Shown here in pieces: positions 37,101 to 49,832 of a DNA stretch of 64,000 nucleotides. The number at the start of each line of letters is the position of its first letter. Within the stretch, counting starts at the first letter, position 1. The DNA lies in the NCBI GenBank assembly GCA_036435485.1, contig CM071598.1, forward strand, positions 109,407,148 to 109,471,147, read 5' to 3'. The notes beneath the pieces are model-generated. The model worked only from the letters and a program-made list of their open reading frames with translations. It made no database searches and was not told the origin of the DNA. Position numbers and translations under genes: made by a program. The DNA comes from Saposhnikovia divaricata (lineage: Eukaryota; Streptophyta; Magnoliopsida; Apiales; Apiaceae).

Positions 37101-39312
37101 ATATACACATGAGTCACTTTAGTATGGGTGACCCCATCCCAAAAAGGTCTAGTGAATTCCTAATCAAAACATGGGTTGTTCGGTAGAAGATTCAAACGAT
37201 CTCATTAATGTTTCCTTTATATCAGAAGCCCTTGCAGTCGGTGCTTTCTTAGAAGCAACCCTGCTTTGTCTTTTCATTGCTGGTCTAGTCACTTTATAGT
37301 CCGTTGTGACTTGGCCTCAACTGGCCACTCATAAAAATATATGATTTTAGGGGTTGGCTAATAGCATTACTTTTCTAGCAATTGCCGGCATAGTGCCTTC
37401 TTCTTTGATACCTTTCTACCTTTCCAAAACTTTACTCCATATAAGTCTTAATCGGCTACTCGGCACCGTCTCCGGTCACCTTTCCTCCACTTTTATCTTT
37501 TCAACTATTCTTATCAATCCTGCGTGCCACACAAGCTTACCATTCCTGGCATAACAGCCTTTTCATTTAAGTCAATCCTGGAATTTCTCAGTCCGGCTGG
37601 TTTCTTACTTACATTTCCTATTTTCGTCCAATCTCACTTCATCATTTTATCACTACCGTCGATTGTAATGCTCAGGGTCCGTTTACTAACCCATTTTACA
37701 GCATCCTTACCCAAATCACAGGGTTTGCTCCAATTTTTACTCTCTTCCATGACATTCTCTGATAATCAGAAAGACAAGGTTTGCCAAAATTCACCGAATT
37801 CCTTTCCAGACTCAGGGAAATTTTGATCAATCTACCCACCTACTGGCAACATTAAGGAGACCAGTTTCGAAACCTGAAGAATAGTTCTATGAACCTCCAA
37901 GCAGGTGGGATCATAAGCAGTCATAGCTAACGAAATAATCATCATCGGATTGGAAGTTTACCCACTGGAGAGGAATCAATTATATCCATCCCTTAGAAGG
38001 GAATCAATAGTTTCAAACTGAAACCTGTCACAACGTCCTGATATTCAATACTACCGAATGTCGGCCTACCTAACCCTTTATGCGAAGCGTCATTGGAAGC
38101 ACAAAGTCTCCTTTTTCCATTAAGCAATGCCAGCTCTTGGTCATTACCAATTTCACCTTTTAGCTCCAGGAAGATTTTCTCACATTTTTCTCTTTAACTG
38201 CTGATCGTATTACTTGATCTATTATAATTCCGTGTCGGAGTAAACTTAAGGTAGCTACTATAATCCATTCAAAGAGAAGAAGGAATTTAATATTCCTCTG
38301 AATCACATGCATCTAACGTTTCTGGTTCATCATTTAACCGAGTTGAATTAACTCTATACTCAGTCTCTGGCAGTAGTCTCATTACGAGTTCATCTTGACT
38401 CACTAGTCTTATCTTCCGGTAGGTTCTGAGATCATTGTCTTGCTTACTATTTCCTTATATAACTTTACCCAATCATGCTATCACTTCCCAATGTCTTTAC
38501 TTTCTAAATGATTCATTCATAAAATGAACATTTTCCTTAATAAAACCACCTTATTAACCTCAATTTGGTTCCATAATTTACAACCTACGACACCTGCCTT
38601 CCCATGGCGAATTATTACTGACCATATTCATACTAATTCATTTATCAAATGATATGGCACTTACTGCCTCCTTCTCAACTATTCCTAGGGACTCTGCTCC
38701 TCGCCCTAAATCGATGTCTTTAATAATCATACATCCCTCTAGCTCTTTCTTTGTTAAGATGAAAATCTCTAAGGATTCTCATCTATTTCCGTATAAGGTC
38801 TCAAGTAATTCTTCCAATCCTTCTTTCTTGCTGGTACTACATCTGGTAGTCCGGCTATGAATTCAACATGCATCTTCAGATCTCTTAATAATATCTCGGT
38901 TCTTTATACTCACTTTTCTGAGCACCATATCTTAATCATCACAGTCATTCTGGCTGCGACCCTCATTACCCATGGGTAAGCTCCTTATCCTCACAGGATC
39001 TTCCTTATCTGCTGGAACCTCTTCCGGGTCTCCAGTAGGGTACTCCATCGAATTACCCGCTGATCTTCAGCATATAAAGCATCATCGCGTTGTTGCTCGT
39101 ATGCCTCATGGTCAGTCGCCTTACTCGTCGATACAATATCGAGCTAAGTTACTATCATTATACTTACGAGTTCCCATAAGGGTTTTATATGTCATCACTA
39201 CATTAAGTAGTCCGACTATGAACTTGGCAAGAGTTCTTATTATCTTATTGAATTTATTGTTTTAACGTCACCTCATCTCTGGGGTTTATAACGTACGCTC
39301 TGATACCACTTC
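34116..39312 (-). pseudogene. decayed chromovirus interior (gag-pol remains)
   Basis: No long ORF survives. On the minus strand, fragments of Tekay-type pol can still be read. Near 36443-36520 a degenerate RT palm reads LINDILIY, where relatives have FIDDILIY, followed by decayed RK-rich text. Near 35217-35435, GRLSPRLIGP matches the integrase GPY/F region (LSPRYIGP in the intact element). Just inside the PBS, from 39119 downward, a short acidic reading corresponds to the extra ORF found at 55810-56703. I cannot read the stretch 34116-34950. The stops and frame changes are too many for a recent loss. Confidence 0.75.
39297..39308 (-). promoter_or_regulatory. primer binding site of the Tekay-like element
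   Basis: The minus strand reads TGGTATCAGAGC, four bases inside LTR B. This identifies LTR B (39313-44375) as the 5' LTR and the orientation as minus. Confidence 0.92.
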
Positions 39313-42300
39313 TGTAACACCCCCAGATCCGGGGTCCGGGATCCAGTGATTACGGTTTCCAATTCTGTCCACAACAATTGAACTTTCCTTAACATAAAAT
39401 AAATTACGTCTCTATAACCCAACACAACAATATAAAACACACCCGTTATAGTCCCAGAGATGAAATCAGAGTAACAATCAAATTTTATTAGTCACATTAT
39501 GAGTTCTTACAATCCAAAAGAATTTCAATATAATACATACTCTTTGCCATCCATTTACATAAGTCATACTAGACCATATTCTTGGTACTGAAAGAATAAA
39601 TATACCCTACCAATAGCTTCTTCTTCAGCTCTGGTAGTCTCATCGTCCTCGCCCGCGTCGAGTGCGCCTTGTGCGAGTCATCTGGTCTAGCTGTTGTTGT
39701 GATATAATAATAAAGCAAGGGTGAGCAATAGCCCACCAACAATAATATATAACTGAACAATAATGTATAACAGTTCAAAAGTATCTTTCAAACCATATGC
39801 CATGCATTTACGGAAATGATGCCAGTATAATATGAACGATGAAGTTACAAGGTAACTTAAAGTATTTGTTTGTAGAAATATCTGCTACATCAAAGTAAGC
39901 GAGATATTCTTATTGTTATTAAGAAGAGGAACTTGCAAGAAAAGGTTGCAATTCCAGTTATGACCCTTTTCCAACTCTGCCAACAGTAATCATGTTGCAG
40001 GAAATAAATAAATTTGGATGATGAACCAATGATGGAGTATTCACCGTGCCCGCTGTTCCAATCTTGATGATCAGTCGAGATCGTACAGCTCAATTTAGAT
40101 TTACTACCGGTAGAAGGAAGAACTGACGGCTTTACTTGTATACCGCCTTACTAGCTCTCCCCGGCCAACGGTTGGGCCAAAGGGGATGGACCGGCGCTAC
40201 TCGGCCTCTTACACGACTCCTAGTTCAAATAAAAATCATGATTCTGAATGTAACGTTCGTCCCCCTTTCCCCAAGTATAATACTTGTTGATAAGACTCCA
40301 CAAAGTAGTCGTATCTAATTGGAAAGGAAAATTTACCAATAGCTCCCAAGCTATTACTTGGTAACGGATATCAACTTGTTCCAGTAATCTTACCCCCCGA
40401 AAGATGAGAAGGTAAGCAACGACTTAATAAGTCAACAGTACTCGAGTTGCGAGTGAAGGGAATATTTTATGACCGGGAAGTCGACAAGATAAATAACATT
40501 TTCCAAGTAAGGTTCCCTTATTATTAAGGAGATAGACTCAAAGAAGAATGATGTCTGAGAACCTTTCTTGATATAAGATTAATAAAAATATGACTCCGAA
40601 ATATTTTCTGTAATAATCGAAGAAGATAAACCTTATCGAGGTTATTCTAAGTATGGAATAAATATTCAGAGAATATTTATTGAATTAAATATTTTACAGA
40701 TCATTTAGGAATAAGAAAGAATATCTTATATCAGAGTATTTCTCAAAATAATCCCTGAAGAAATATCAGGAGAATATTTATTGAATAAATAAATATTTAA
40801 ATGAATATTCAAAACAATATTCATTAATTAATAAAACCTGAAAAGAATATTTAAGGTAATATTCATAATTAATTAGGAATTTAAATGAATATTCAAAAGT
40901 AATATTCATTTAATGAATAATATCCTAAATGAATATCAAGTAATATTCATTTAGTAATCCAAGCCTTAAGGAATATTCGAGATAATATTCGATAATTAAA
41001 TCAAGCTTCAGATGAATATTAAAATAATATTCATCAAGTATTTAATATCTTAAATGAATATTCAAAAGTAATATTTATTTAATATAATAATATTCTAAAA
41101 GAATATCCAAATGATATTCATTTAGTAGTCTCATCTTTAGAAGAATATTCGAAATAATAATCGATAATCAATTCGACTCTGAATGAATATTGACAAATAT
41201 TATTCATCGAATGATTACGTTCAAATAATTATTTGAAGTAAGGATCATTAAATAAATAAGCTCGAACGAATATTCAAATAATATTCGTCGCCCAAATAAT
41301 AGAAAATATTTACTTAAATATTTTCCTCCGAGGTAATCTCGATATATCAAGGAATATTGACTCCCGGTCTATATTTGATTAATAAGATGTATACGCCCTT
41401 CTATGAGGGTCTTACAATAACCGGCTTATAACTGATATATAACTATCTAGCTTATAAGCCAACAATAACATTCAGGGAACAAGTATATCAATTCAACTTG
41501 AAAGTAGGCATGCATGCAATGGCATATGTATATCAGCATTCATATATATATATATTTATTCAATCACAACAACAGCCTAAAAGAAGGGAATTGAAACTTG
41601 CCTGGTAGTCGAGTACGGTAAGGGGTAGTGGTAGCGGGTCCCGGTTCAGCTTGGTGATCTATAAATAGCCAAGGCATTCGGGATTAATCACTTAACATAT
41701 TAAAAGTTAAGTTATTCTTAAATCGAAACACGTTCTCAAGTTATCTCGTTATACCCCTTTTAGTGGATTACTTATTCTCACTGATCCGACTCGACATTCG
41801 TTCGTTAATACGACATGTCACTGCACTTATACTTGGGACATACTTAAGTCATATGAGTTCTAAGGTTGATCGTTACGAACCAATATTATACTCCGAGTTT
41901 TATCGCCCGTTTTCTAAGTGTTTTACCGAAGTTATAAAAGAGTCGTCTTTTAGGGGTTCGTTCGCGTTTAACCTTGACTCGAACATTTTTAATAAATCGA
42001 AAAATGCTCTTTTTGACATACGGTTTTCTTTCACACCTTCCTTTTTACCTCTAGTATTTATTTACCAAGATTCGCCAAGACGTTACATAGTTTACGAGGG
42101 TTCAATTACAGTTACGAACTTTCGTTTACGGATTCGAACTACTTTTAGTAATTTGGTCATAAATCCTAAACCGTAAGTCCGTTTCACGTGATCTTTATAT
42201 CCAAACAAAGCTTAGAACATTACCTATCCTATCATGGCAGATAAGGTCTCTGGACAGTAGGGGTTCGACATGGAAAATGGCATATAAAACATGGTATTGC

Positions 42301-44375
42301 AAAATCGGGCATTATAACGGCTGTAAATCGAATATCTACCAATTTCGAATCTTCCCATAAGCATAGTATCCAACCCAAACAACATATACATGACTTATAT
42401 ACATGAACTGAGGCCAAGCAATGCCTTTCCGTTCATCTAGCTATTTACATCATTAATCCAAAATCCATACATAATCATGCTTATAATCTTAACATAACCA
42501 TAACTAAGTTATAACTATCATAAACATGCTTAAATCTCAAACAAGGGTTAGGGTTTCAAGAGCTTTATACCTTCCTTGGAGTGTGTAAAGACCTTGCTAA
42601 GCTTTTCATAGTCCTTGTATACCCATAACCAAGCTTAGATCATCCTAGAAATCAAGAAAATCAAGAGTTGTTCTTGAAAATCACTATTCACCCTAGTCTT
42701 TGGTGATTTCTTTGAAAATGGAAACAAGAGAGTTTGGCTTTGAAATTTTTAGGGGATCACTTTTAGGAAATGTAAGACTCACCATAATTTTTACAAGATC
42801 AAGAGATGGTGGGAAGAGGGGTTTTGATTTTGGAATTTAGGAGGGAGGCCGAATGGAATTTTCAAGGGGGGGGAGTTGCTTGGTTTGTTTTGTTTTAATC
42901 TCATCCATTCTCATCTATTATCAAGATAATATCTTGTATAAATTCACTTTATTAAAGTGATGAGGTGTTGGATGAGGAATTACCATGACAAGTGTTGAAA
43001 ATGTGGTGGTTTTAGCCTAACTACATGGTTGCCTTGCTAAGTACTTAGTTGCATTCTCTAGGGTGCTAGTTCCTTGATTCTAGTTTGGTTACTAGATATT
43101 TTATACTAGTAGCTTGCACAAGACTCTTGCTTCCTCTGCTTGTTTCTGTGTCCGGTTATTGCCCATTTCGATTGATCGTTCGTAGGAATATTTCACGGAT
43201 TTCTAATTAGGGTTTACCGGGAATTCTCTTTATTATTAATACTTTCATTCTCCATCTTTCATTCTAACTTTCCAATTTATATTCCTTAAATCCATTCGTT
43301 AAATACTTAAGGCTATCAGTGTCCAGGGAACTCTCGGAGAAAATAAAAGTGCGGTTTTTCAGAATCCGACAGCTTTTACATACACTTATTTTCCCCCTGG
43401 ATCACTAATACGAACTCGGAAATCCGTTCCGAATATTTCTATATAGTGTCGTCTCATATTATTATATACTCCCACCAAAACACTATTCATTCTGTATTCT
43501 TTACTTGTTCTCTTAGGGTGGTACAATTGTCCGTATTCTCTTTCGATCGTTCCTTATCCTTTTTTACGGAACTACTGGATTAATCGTTACCGATCTGGAT
43601 GACATGAGAATATTCTCCTGCTTGAAATTGCCATATCTTATTCCCTTAGAAGATAGATTATTCTTACCTATGTTGTTACCCTTTAGCATTCTTCAAGACA
43701 TAGAAATAATAAAGTCGACTTCCATTCATTCTTTCCAAATATCAATTATTACATTGTAGCCATAACCACTCCTCAGTGGTTTCCTACCTTCATTCTTAAA
43801 TCAAATATAATAACATCCCAAAATATCAAATCCTCAAAGTTAATATCTCAATTCTTGGATTATAATAATATTTAATCCACTGTCCGGTCAAATATTATAC
43901 CGAAAAGAATTTGGAATTTCTGAATTTCGATCGTCTCTGCATTCACTTATTTCCTCCGCGTATTACTAATATGACTTCGAAACATCCATATCACGTCCCG
44001 TACATAGGGTGGAGTGAAAAGTTTTCCAACTTACAAAATCACTATTCATCCACCAAATTACTATGCACGTACAGGAAACACTATGCACGTACGGGAAATA
44101 CTATGCACGTACTCATTTCCCTTCAAGGATCCATTAGCTCCTTCCTGGATGGTAGATTATTCTTATCTAGGTCCTCAACCATCGAATTACTCTATTCTGG
44201 CAATATACCAATGCATCAGGATCATTGTCCAAAGCAATATCCATTCATTACAATCATTGTTCTTTGAAACCACCACTCATTAGAGCTGGTGACCTTGTTG
44301 TCGGAATCATTGTTCCTCATTTTATCATTACTTAATAAAAAGTTTTAATTACATCCAAAATTTGGGGTTCTTACA
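39313..44375 (-). repeat. Tekay-like LTR B, the 5' LTR (5,063 bp)
   Basis: TGTAACACCC...TTACA ends, followed by TGATG (44376-44380) and SIRE LTR. Close to its inner end (39611 upward) lies a decayed counterpart of the LTR-encoded exon found at 55243-55350: SQQQL, a second ATG and an RTRR-type basic run. A GT donor-like site lies at 39610-39609. Confidence 0.92.
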
Positions 44376-45413
44376 TGATGTATCTTGAAAAATTTCTCTG
44401 CTAAGGAAGTGAGGCTGTATCCTTATAGACATGGATACACCTACTTACTACAAATAAGGTAGGTAAAACAAACTACTTTCCAGTATGTCTAACTCATTTG
44501 AGTAAGAGTCCAAATGGCTACAGATTTGACTTTGCAAAGCCTGTTCAGATCCACTTCTTTAGCTCCTTGTCCCTTTGTCTTATCTCTCCAAGCTTCTTTG
44601 TAGGCTTTCCAATGTGCTTTATAGTACATAGTCAAATAAAGCGTCTTGGCTTGTTGCAGGTTTCTGACTTATACAATTCTTCAGTATTTTGTCTCCAAGA
44701 ATGTATTCGAGAAGTGGCTAAGTGATTGATTCGAGAACTCGAATTGACTTAATCGATAACTCTGAGTTCTCGAATAGTGTTATATTGACATATCGAATCA
44801 CTTCTCGAATAGCTCTTTTCTTTGGGACTCCTTGAGATATCGAATAGAGCATTTTGACATATCGAATCCCTGAGATGTCGAATAGCTTCTTTAGTCCTTG
44901 AGATATCGAATAGAGCATTGACTTGTTGACTCTTAGAGAACTCGAATGATGCTTTGACTTGTTGACTCCATGAGTTCTCGAATAGAGTAATAGACATATC
45001 GAATCTCTGAGATATCGAATGAGATATCGAACAGTGTATTCAGAGATATCGAATAGTGTCTTCTGAGATATCGAATCTCTGACTTCTCGAATGCTAGACT
45101 TCTCGAATAGACAAATGTACTTCTCGAATTGGTACTAGGCAAATTCTTCTTTTCTTCAAATCCCAACTGTGATTATTTGGCAGTCTTTATCTCCTTGCTT
45201 GAGGCATGAACCTTGGAACTTCTTTCAAGCATTATTCTTGACTTTATAAGTACAGTTACACAACTAGGATTTGATGCCTATTACAAGTACAGAACAAATA
45301 GAAACTCTACAACTAGAGGTTCCCTCAGTTAAGAGGTCATGTAGGTAATGCATAGCATTACACATACTTAGGCTTGTTATTAGATGTATTCAGGCATGCC
45401 TCTGTGACTAACA
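44376..45413 (-). repeat. nested SIRE 5' LTR, outer piece
   Basis: This continues the SIRE 5' LTR from 28899 and ends GTGACTAACA at 45413. It aligns with 17245-18284, with about 11 substitutions and one gap. The dyad-rich tract lies at 44700-45130. Confidence 0.93.
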
Positions 45414-45780
45414 CTCGGGCTCGTCCAGGCGAGAACATTACAACCCCGAAGCAAATGAGGTCAATCACAGGTTATATTTAGACATGATTCAGGAATCAAG
45501 GGAGGAGGCTCAGTTAAGGCTCGCAGCTTATCAAAGAAGAGCTGCGAGGTATTATAATGGGAAGGTTCGTGTGCCGAATCTTTGTGTGGGGGACTTGGTG
45601 CTTAGGAGAACGATGCCTAACACCAAGGTCTCAGCTCATGGAGTCTTTGGAGCCAATTGGGAGGGGCCCTATAAAATCTATGCTGTTATCAATGAGGGGA
45701 CTTATTATCTAACAGATATGGATGATAAGGTCGTACCTCGAGCTTGGAATGCAGAGCATTTAAGGAAATACTATAAGTAG
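45414..45780 (+). pseudogene. Tat integrase C-terminus, downstream of the insertion
   Basis: The frame broken at 16998 resumes here and reads REHYNPEANEVNHRL, then EEAQLRLAAYQRRAARYYN, then the VGDLVLRRTMP and WEGPYKIYAV motifs of the gypsy integrase C-terminal domain, ending at TAG 45778-45780. Continuity of text and frame across the SIRE element proves that the insertion split one gene. Confidence 0.92.
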
Positions 45781-46572
45781 AGGCCTCGTCCCTGGTAGTC
45801 TCTATCTATCATTACTTAGCATGAATAAATTCATACAAAGTACTGGGGGGGTAGTGAACATATAGACACCTCCTCTCTATGATGTAATGAAAGTTGGGCA
45901 TCATCCCTAATATTTATATATGAAGTTTGTTCTCCAAAAACATTGTGCAATTTTTATTTTTTCTGTTAGCATTTTAAAATTTTCAGGACTAGGCCAGCAC
46001 AGTGGATGCGAGGCCGAATCCCCCTCAGGTCAAGGAGGATGTGAGCGTACACTTACTGTGACCTGAGGGACTGTTCTCGAAGATTAGTTATTGGAAAGCA
46101 AATCTACTCAAAGAAGTTCAAAATGAAAAAAAAGTCAAGGGGTGAACTCAACCTCGGGATCGTGTCTGCGACCTCGCAAGGAAGGCACCGCACCTCATTA
46201 TTCCAAAGGGGATGAGGCACACTTTGAAGTTTATAAAGCAAATATAAAAGTTACAAGAAAAGGGAAAGCTACGATTTCAATTACAAAGGAAGCTTCGTAG
46301 CTGCGACGCTAATCTACTTGGAAATGTTTCGAATATACAAAAGATGAAAGCAGTATTAACTATAGACAGTTAAGAGTAGACACAATATATTTTACGAAGA
46401 AACAAAGACATGCAAGATGTTGTAACAGTTATCAAAATTCCAACAGTTAATGGGTCGCTATGCGACCCAATAAGTTATCAAGACAGTTATAGAAAAATAT
46501 TACATGTTACGAGACATTCAAGGGGTGTCCGCATCCCCAGTTCGTTAATCAGAGTCAAAAGAAAAGAGTTCA
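45781..46572 (+). other. Tat post-pol spacer with internal polypurine-like run
   Basis: No gene is visible. CTGGGGGGGTAGTG (45843-45856) lies 63 bases after the pol stop. It closely resembles the CTCGGGGGTAGTTG at 49821-49834 that spans the 3' LTR boundary. The rest is AT-rich, with GCGAGG-type CpG words like those of the LTRs. Confidence 0.6.
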
Positions 46573-49132
46573 TTATGTAGCGGCTTCAGTTGTATTAGTC
46601 TGGGCGGCTTCGCTAGCGATCCTGGCTGCCTCTTTTGCATCTTCTTCTTCGATCTCTTTGCAAAGAGACTCTGCAAATTCAGCGTTACCAGGCCCAAGCC
46701 TTTCCCAATCGAATTCGGGGATCTTTCGTATGAATGTCTTCATAAATTCGACCTGGGCAGCCTCCACCACGGCGTCATGATCAAGTTTGGCGGCATCAAG
46801 CTCCTTCTTCAGCTTTTTCAACTTTTCCTCGTGCTCCTTTTTGAGATCCTCCTCGTGCTTTTCTGCGTCTTTCAAAGATTTGTTGAGAGCGTTCTTCTTC
46901 GAGGTGACCCTCTTAAGCTCAGATCGAAGGCTGGCAGTCTCTGTCTCGAGGGTTCGTTTATGGGTCCCCACCAACGACCTCCTATCTTCCTCCAATTTAA
47001 ACCTAAGGACTTTAACATCCTTTTCTAGCTTCGCGTTGACGTGTGTTATGCTCTTCAACTCCTTAAAATGCGAAGTATGATGAATGAATGCCTCGGCTAA
47101 GCACTTAGAAAGAGATTCGGCATTTTCAGCCAGCTCGGCCCCCACCCAGCTTGTGCATTCCTCTTCAGTGGCATGATTATATCCATGCTTTGCAAATAGG
47201 TGATGTACAGGAGTGGCAGTTGCTGGAGGCTTTGGAATAGGGAGCACGGGCCCGTCTTTTCTTGATCTCTTTGAAGCATGTCCTTCAGGGGTACCCTGGA
47301 CTTGTTGGAGAGCTTCAATGTTTGTTGTCAATGGAGGAGGAGGCGGGAGTTCAGTAGTCTTTGGTTTTTGGGGGACTGTAGCAGTTTTCGCCATGGGGAC
47401 GGACTCGCTTTTTTGGAGAAAGGGAGGCCTGCGACCGCTTTTGCCTGACATACCTGAGAAGTGGGAGTAGAATACAATTAGAAGTTATAAACGAAGCATA
47501 ATAATACAAGTTATATAAATACGAGAACAGCAAAGATTAAAGCATTGTTAAAGTTGGCAAGGATGGAATAATGGTCGCACTGCGACGAGGAGAATACCCT
47601 CACTAGTGGTCACTACAACTCGAGAGGACGAGGCCTCTTCACACGTTTTTCTTTTTAATGAAGCCTTCCTCGCACTTGAAGGCCTCGTCTTTAAAGGAAA
47701 ACCAACTCCTTCTTTCAAGAAACCGCACTCAACCAGATTCTCAAGGGAAAGGAGAGAACGAATGTTGTGATCCTCTCGTGGAGTTCTCAACACGTCATCA
47801 GCACGTTGCTTCTCCTCGCCCTTCAGGACGGTTCACACTTGACCAACTGCGATCTCATGAAGGATGAATTAGAGTACGATTTGAGTAAAAGGAGGGGGAA
47901 GTTAAAAAGAAAAAAGATAACTCCGTACCTGGGAGGTAGTTAAAGGAAGTCTTTACTCTGGGCACCTCGTGGACATAGAAGTAAGGTCCTTTCCACGAGC
48001 CCGCGTTACTTGGAGCAATATGATAAAGTTCTTTTTTGTTGAACTCTGGCCAGACTGAGAAATAGACGTAGCCGAAGTCTGAGGCCCCGCATCGCTTCAG
48101 CTGCAGAAAATAGCCCATGGTCCTCGCATCTAACTCGGGATATTCAAGTTTATGGTAAAGAACGTAGAGGGCAATCATGGCTCTGTAGCCGTTGGGGTTT
48201 ATTTGGATCGGGGCCAGATGGTACGTTTCACAGACATCCCTAATAAAAGGGTGGAGGGGAGAGGAGACGCCTATTTTCATCATCGACGAGGTCAAGACCA
48301 TGCGAGGCACTCTACCACCATTTTCTTTGTGATTAAAGCGATAACATCGCATTGAAGATTTGGGGAGAATAATTTTGCCTTCTGGCCTAAATATGTCAAC
48401 CGCCTTAGCTAAAGACTCTGTATCTAGGGTCGTTGATAGATCCCTGCAGGCTAGGGTGCGAGGTTGGCCAGGTTTCACTTTCGAACCCACCTCAATATCT
48501 TCAGGACGAGGTCCGCCAACATATATAGTTCCTTCTAGCTCAGGTTGGGGAGTTGGTATGTAAGGTTGGGGAGAAGCTTCTGGTATGTAATCATAATCAG
48601 TAAAATTGACGACCTTGGCTACTTCATCAAGGCCGCCGTCATCAGAGGAAGGCTCCTCATAATCGGAATCATCAGAATTGGCCTCGTTGTCATCTCCACC
48701 CTCACGCTCATAATAGGCGTCTCCTAGCGAGTTTGTAGAGGAGCTGCTAGCAATCGTTATGGGGGTTGTAGGGAGAAGATTCTTGTTAAGAGGAGAGAGG
48801 AGTTTGGGGATACTGGAAAAGATTGGATTTCCTTTCTCCAAAAGTTCATTCACTTCGTCTTGAATAGAAGAAGGAATTTATGGAGAAAGTTGATTCTGCG
48901 AGCTTGAGGGCAATTCAGCAGATGCATTCTGCGAGGTGGATGGATGTTTGGTTTTCCAGGAGCATTAAGGAGTTTCCCGAGTGTATTCTTCATTGGACCA
49001 TTGATGGTCCAAGTACAATTTGAACGAACTGTCGCTCGCACTTGTAGCCCTAGCAATATTAGCAGCCACCTGCTCGCTTATTGTGATGTGGGGAAGGGGT
49101 GAAGGAGTCCTTGAGTTATCGTCCGTGGACAT
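46573..49132 (-). pseudogene. Tat antisense spliced gene (gypsy-type 'Transposase_28'-like), three nonsense codons
   Basis: Read on the minus strand, the likely ATG is 49132-49130, immediately after TTACAG. The coding exons would be 49132-47929, 47846-47598 and 47453-46573. Both introns (82 and 144 nt) are GT-AG and in phase 1, and the lengths sum to 778 codons. The first exon has an acidic region and a conserved block (PLHPFIRDVCETYHLAP, NPNGYRAMIALYVL, WPEFNKKELY) that I associate with Pfam Transposase_28, 'putative gypsy type transposon'. The last exon is a long charged coiled coil. In-frame TAA occurs twice between 48853 and 49132, and TGA at 47833-47835. Antisense extra ORFs downstream of pol are known in Tat elements; the role is unknown. 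Confidence 0.78.
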
Positions 49133-49832
49133 CTGTAAAAGTGAATTATTAGTGTGTGCACTTACAGAATATCAAGGGGATTCAGAAATATAGAAGGTTC
49201 TAAGTGTCCTCACATCGCACATGGTGAAAGGATTGACTTATATTCTAAAGAGGAAAGGACTGTTTTGTATCTAAGTGAGAGATCGCATTTTCTATCCTGG
49301 CGGGGCTAGGCTCGCAGTGTTAAATTACAAAGAAGGGGTCGCATATATAAAGGCTCGCATCGCATACATTTACAAGTGATAAAAGAAGGAATTATAAGCT
49401 ACGCATGCATTTAAGTGAATTAAAAATGAAGAATAAGAAAAGAAAACTTACTGTTAGTTGAAGAAATTATGAAGATCTTAGAAAAGTTCGAGGTCGTTCT
49501 TGTATGAAAGTGATCCGTTTCTCTGTTTGATCTGGGAGCAAATTGGCAGCAATTCGTTATGTTGTTTATATGGAAAGTGACAAATGATTGGGAAATCTGA
49601 GTTTATATAGTAGGCAGGAGAGAGAAGGATCTGTTACACGTGTCATCATCCTGGCAACCAAGAGCGGATCTCGAGACATGACAGCTGTTAGAAACTGTTC
49701 AAATTCATTGGGCCTGCGAAGAGAGGCCGAAAATGATGGATAATGGGCCTTGGCCTCGCACCAGGATTTCTTGGAAAATAGCCTTTTGAGTCCACATCGC
49801 ATTTCCAATGACAATATGGACTCGGGGGTAGT
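49133..49832 (-). promoter_or_regulatory. candidate promoter and 5' UTR intron of the antisense gene; Tat polypurine tract
   Basis: On the minus strand a TATA box CTATATAAAC lies at 49610-49601. A consensus donor GTAAGT begins at 49451, and the matching acceptor TTTTACAG ends at 49133, directly before the ATG. A 319-nt leader intron is therefore plausible. On the plus strand the region ends with CTCGGGGGTAGT (49821-49832), the Tat polypurine tract just before the 3' LTR. No other coding content is seen. Confidence 0.5.

Larger units (their letters stand above)
28900..44375 (-). mobile_element. Tekay-related element with decayed interior, rearranged
   Basis: Two nearly identical long LTRs (28900-33961 and 39313-44375) flank DNA with the features of a minus-strand chromovirus: a PBS beside the right LTR, and decayed RT and integrase-end traces. 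The arrangement is abnormal. The left LTR is followed not by a polypurine tract but by TGATG and 154 bp of SIRE LTR (33962-34115), after which the interior starts abruptly. TGATG target duplications therefore occur three times (28895, 33962, 44376). The LTRs are related to those of the plus-strand Tekay element at 51112. No ORF in the interior could support movement. Confidence 0.85.
16999..45413 (-). mobile_element. nested SIRE-type copia element, complete layout but dead
   Basis: It lies inside the Tat integrase gene on the opposite strand. Read on the minus strand: 5' LTR (45413-44376 plus 28899-28638, itself interrupted), PBS 28635-28624, gag, protease, integrase, RT/RNase H (to 24071), dyad-array spacer, ORF3 (23228-18444), polypurine tract, 3' LTR (18284-16999). 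Flanks are CTTG (16995-16998) and CTCG (45414-45417), an imperfect 4-bp duplication. Dropping the element and one copy keeps the Tat frame open. Without the inner insertion its length is about 12.9 kb. The LTRs differ by about 17 substitutions and three small gaps in 1.29 kb by my count. Confidence 0.93.

Noticed and set aside
34826..39265. Several plus-strand ORFs of 60-100 codons in the Tekay-like interior
   Set aside because: They lack domain signal. The minus strand carries recognisable pol remnants, so these are reading-frame shadows.
46777..47080. Plus-strand ORFs across the coiled-coil exon of the antisense Tat gene
   Set aside because: They are Phe/Leu/Ser-rich mirror readings of Lys/Glu codons on the other strand.
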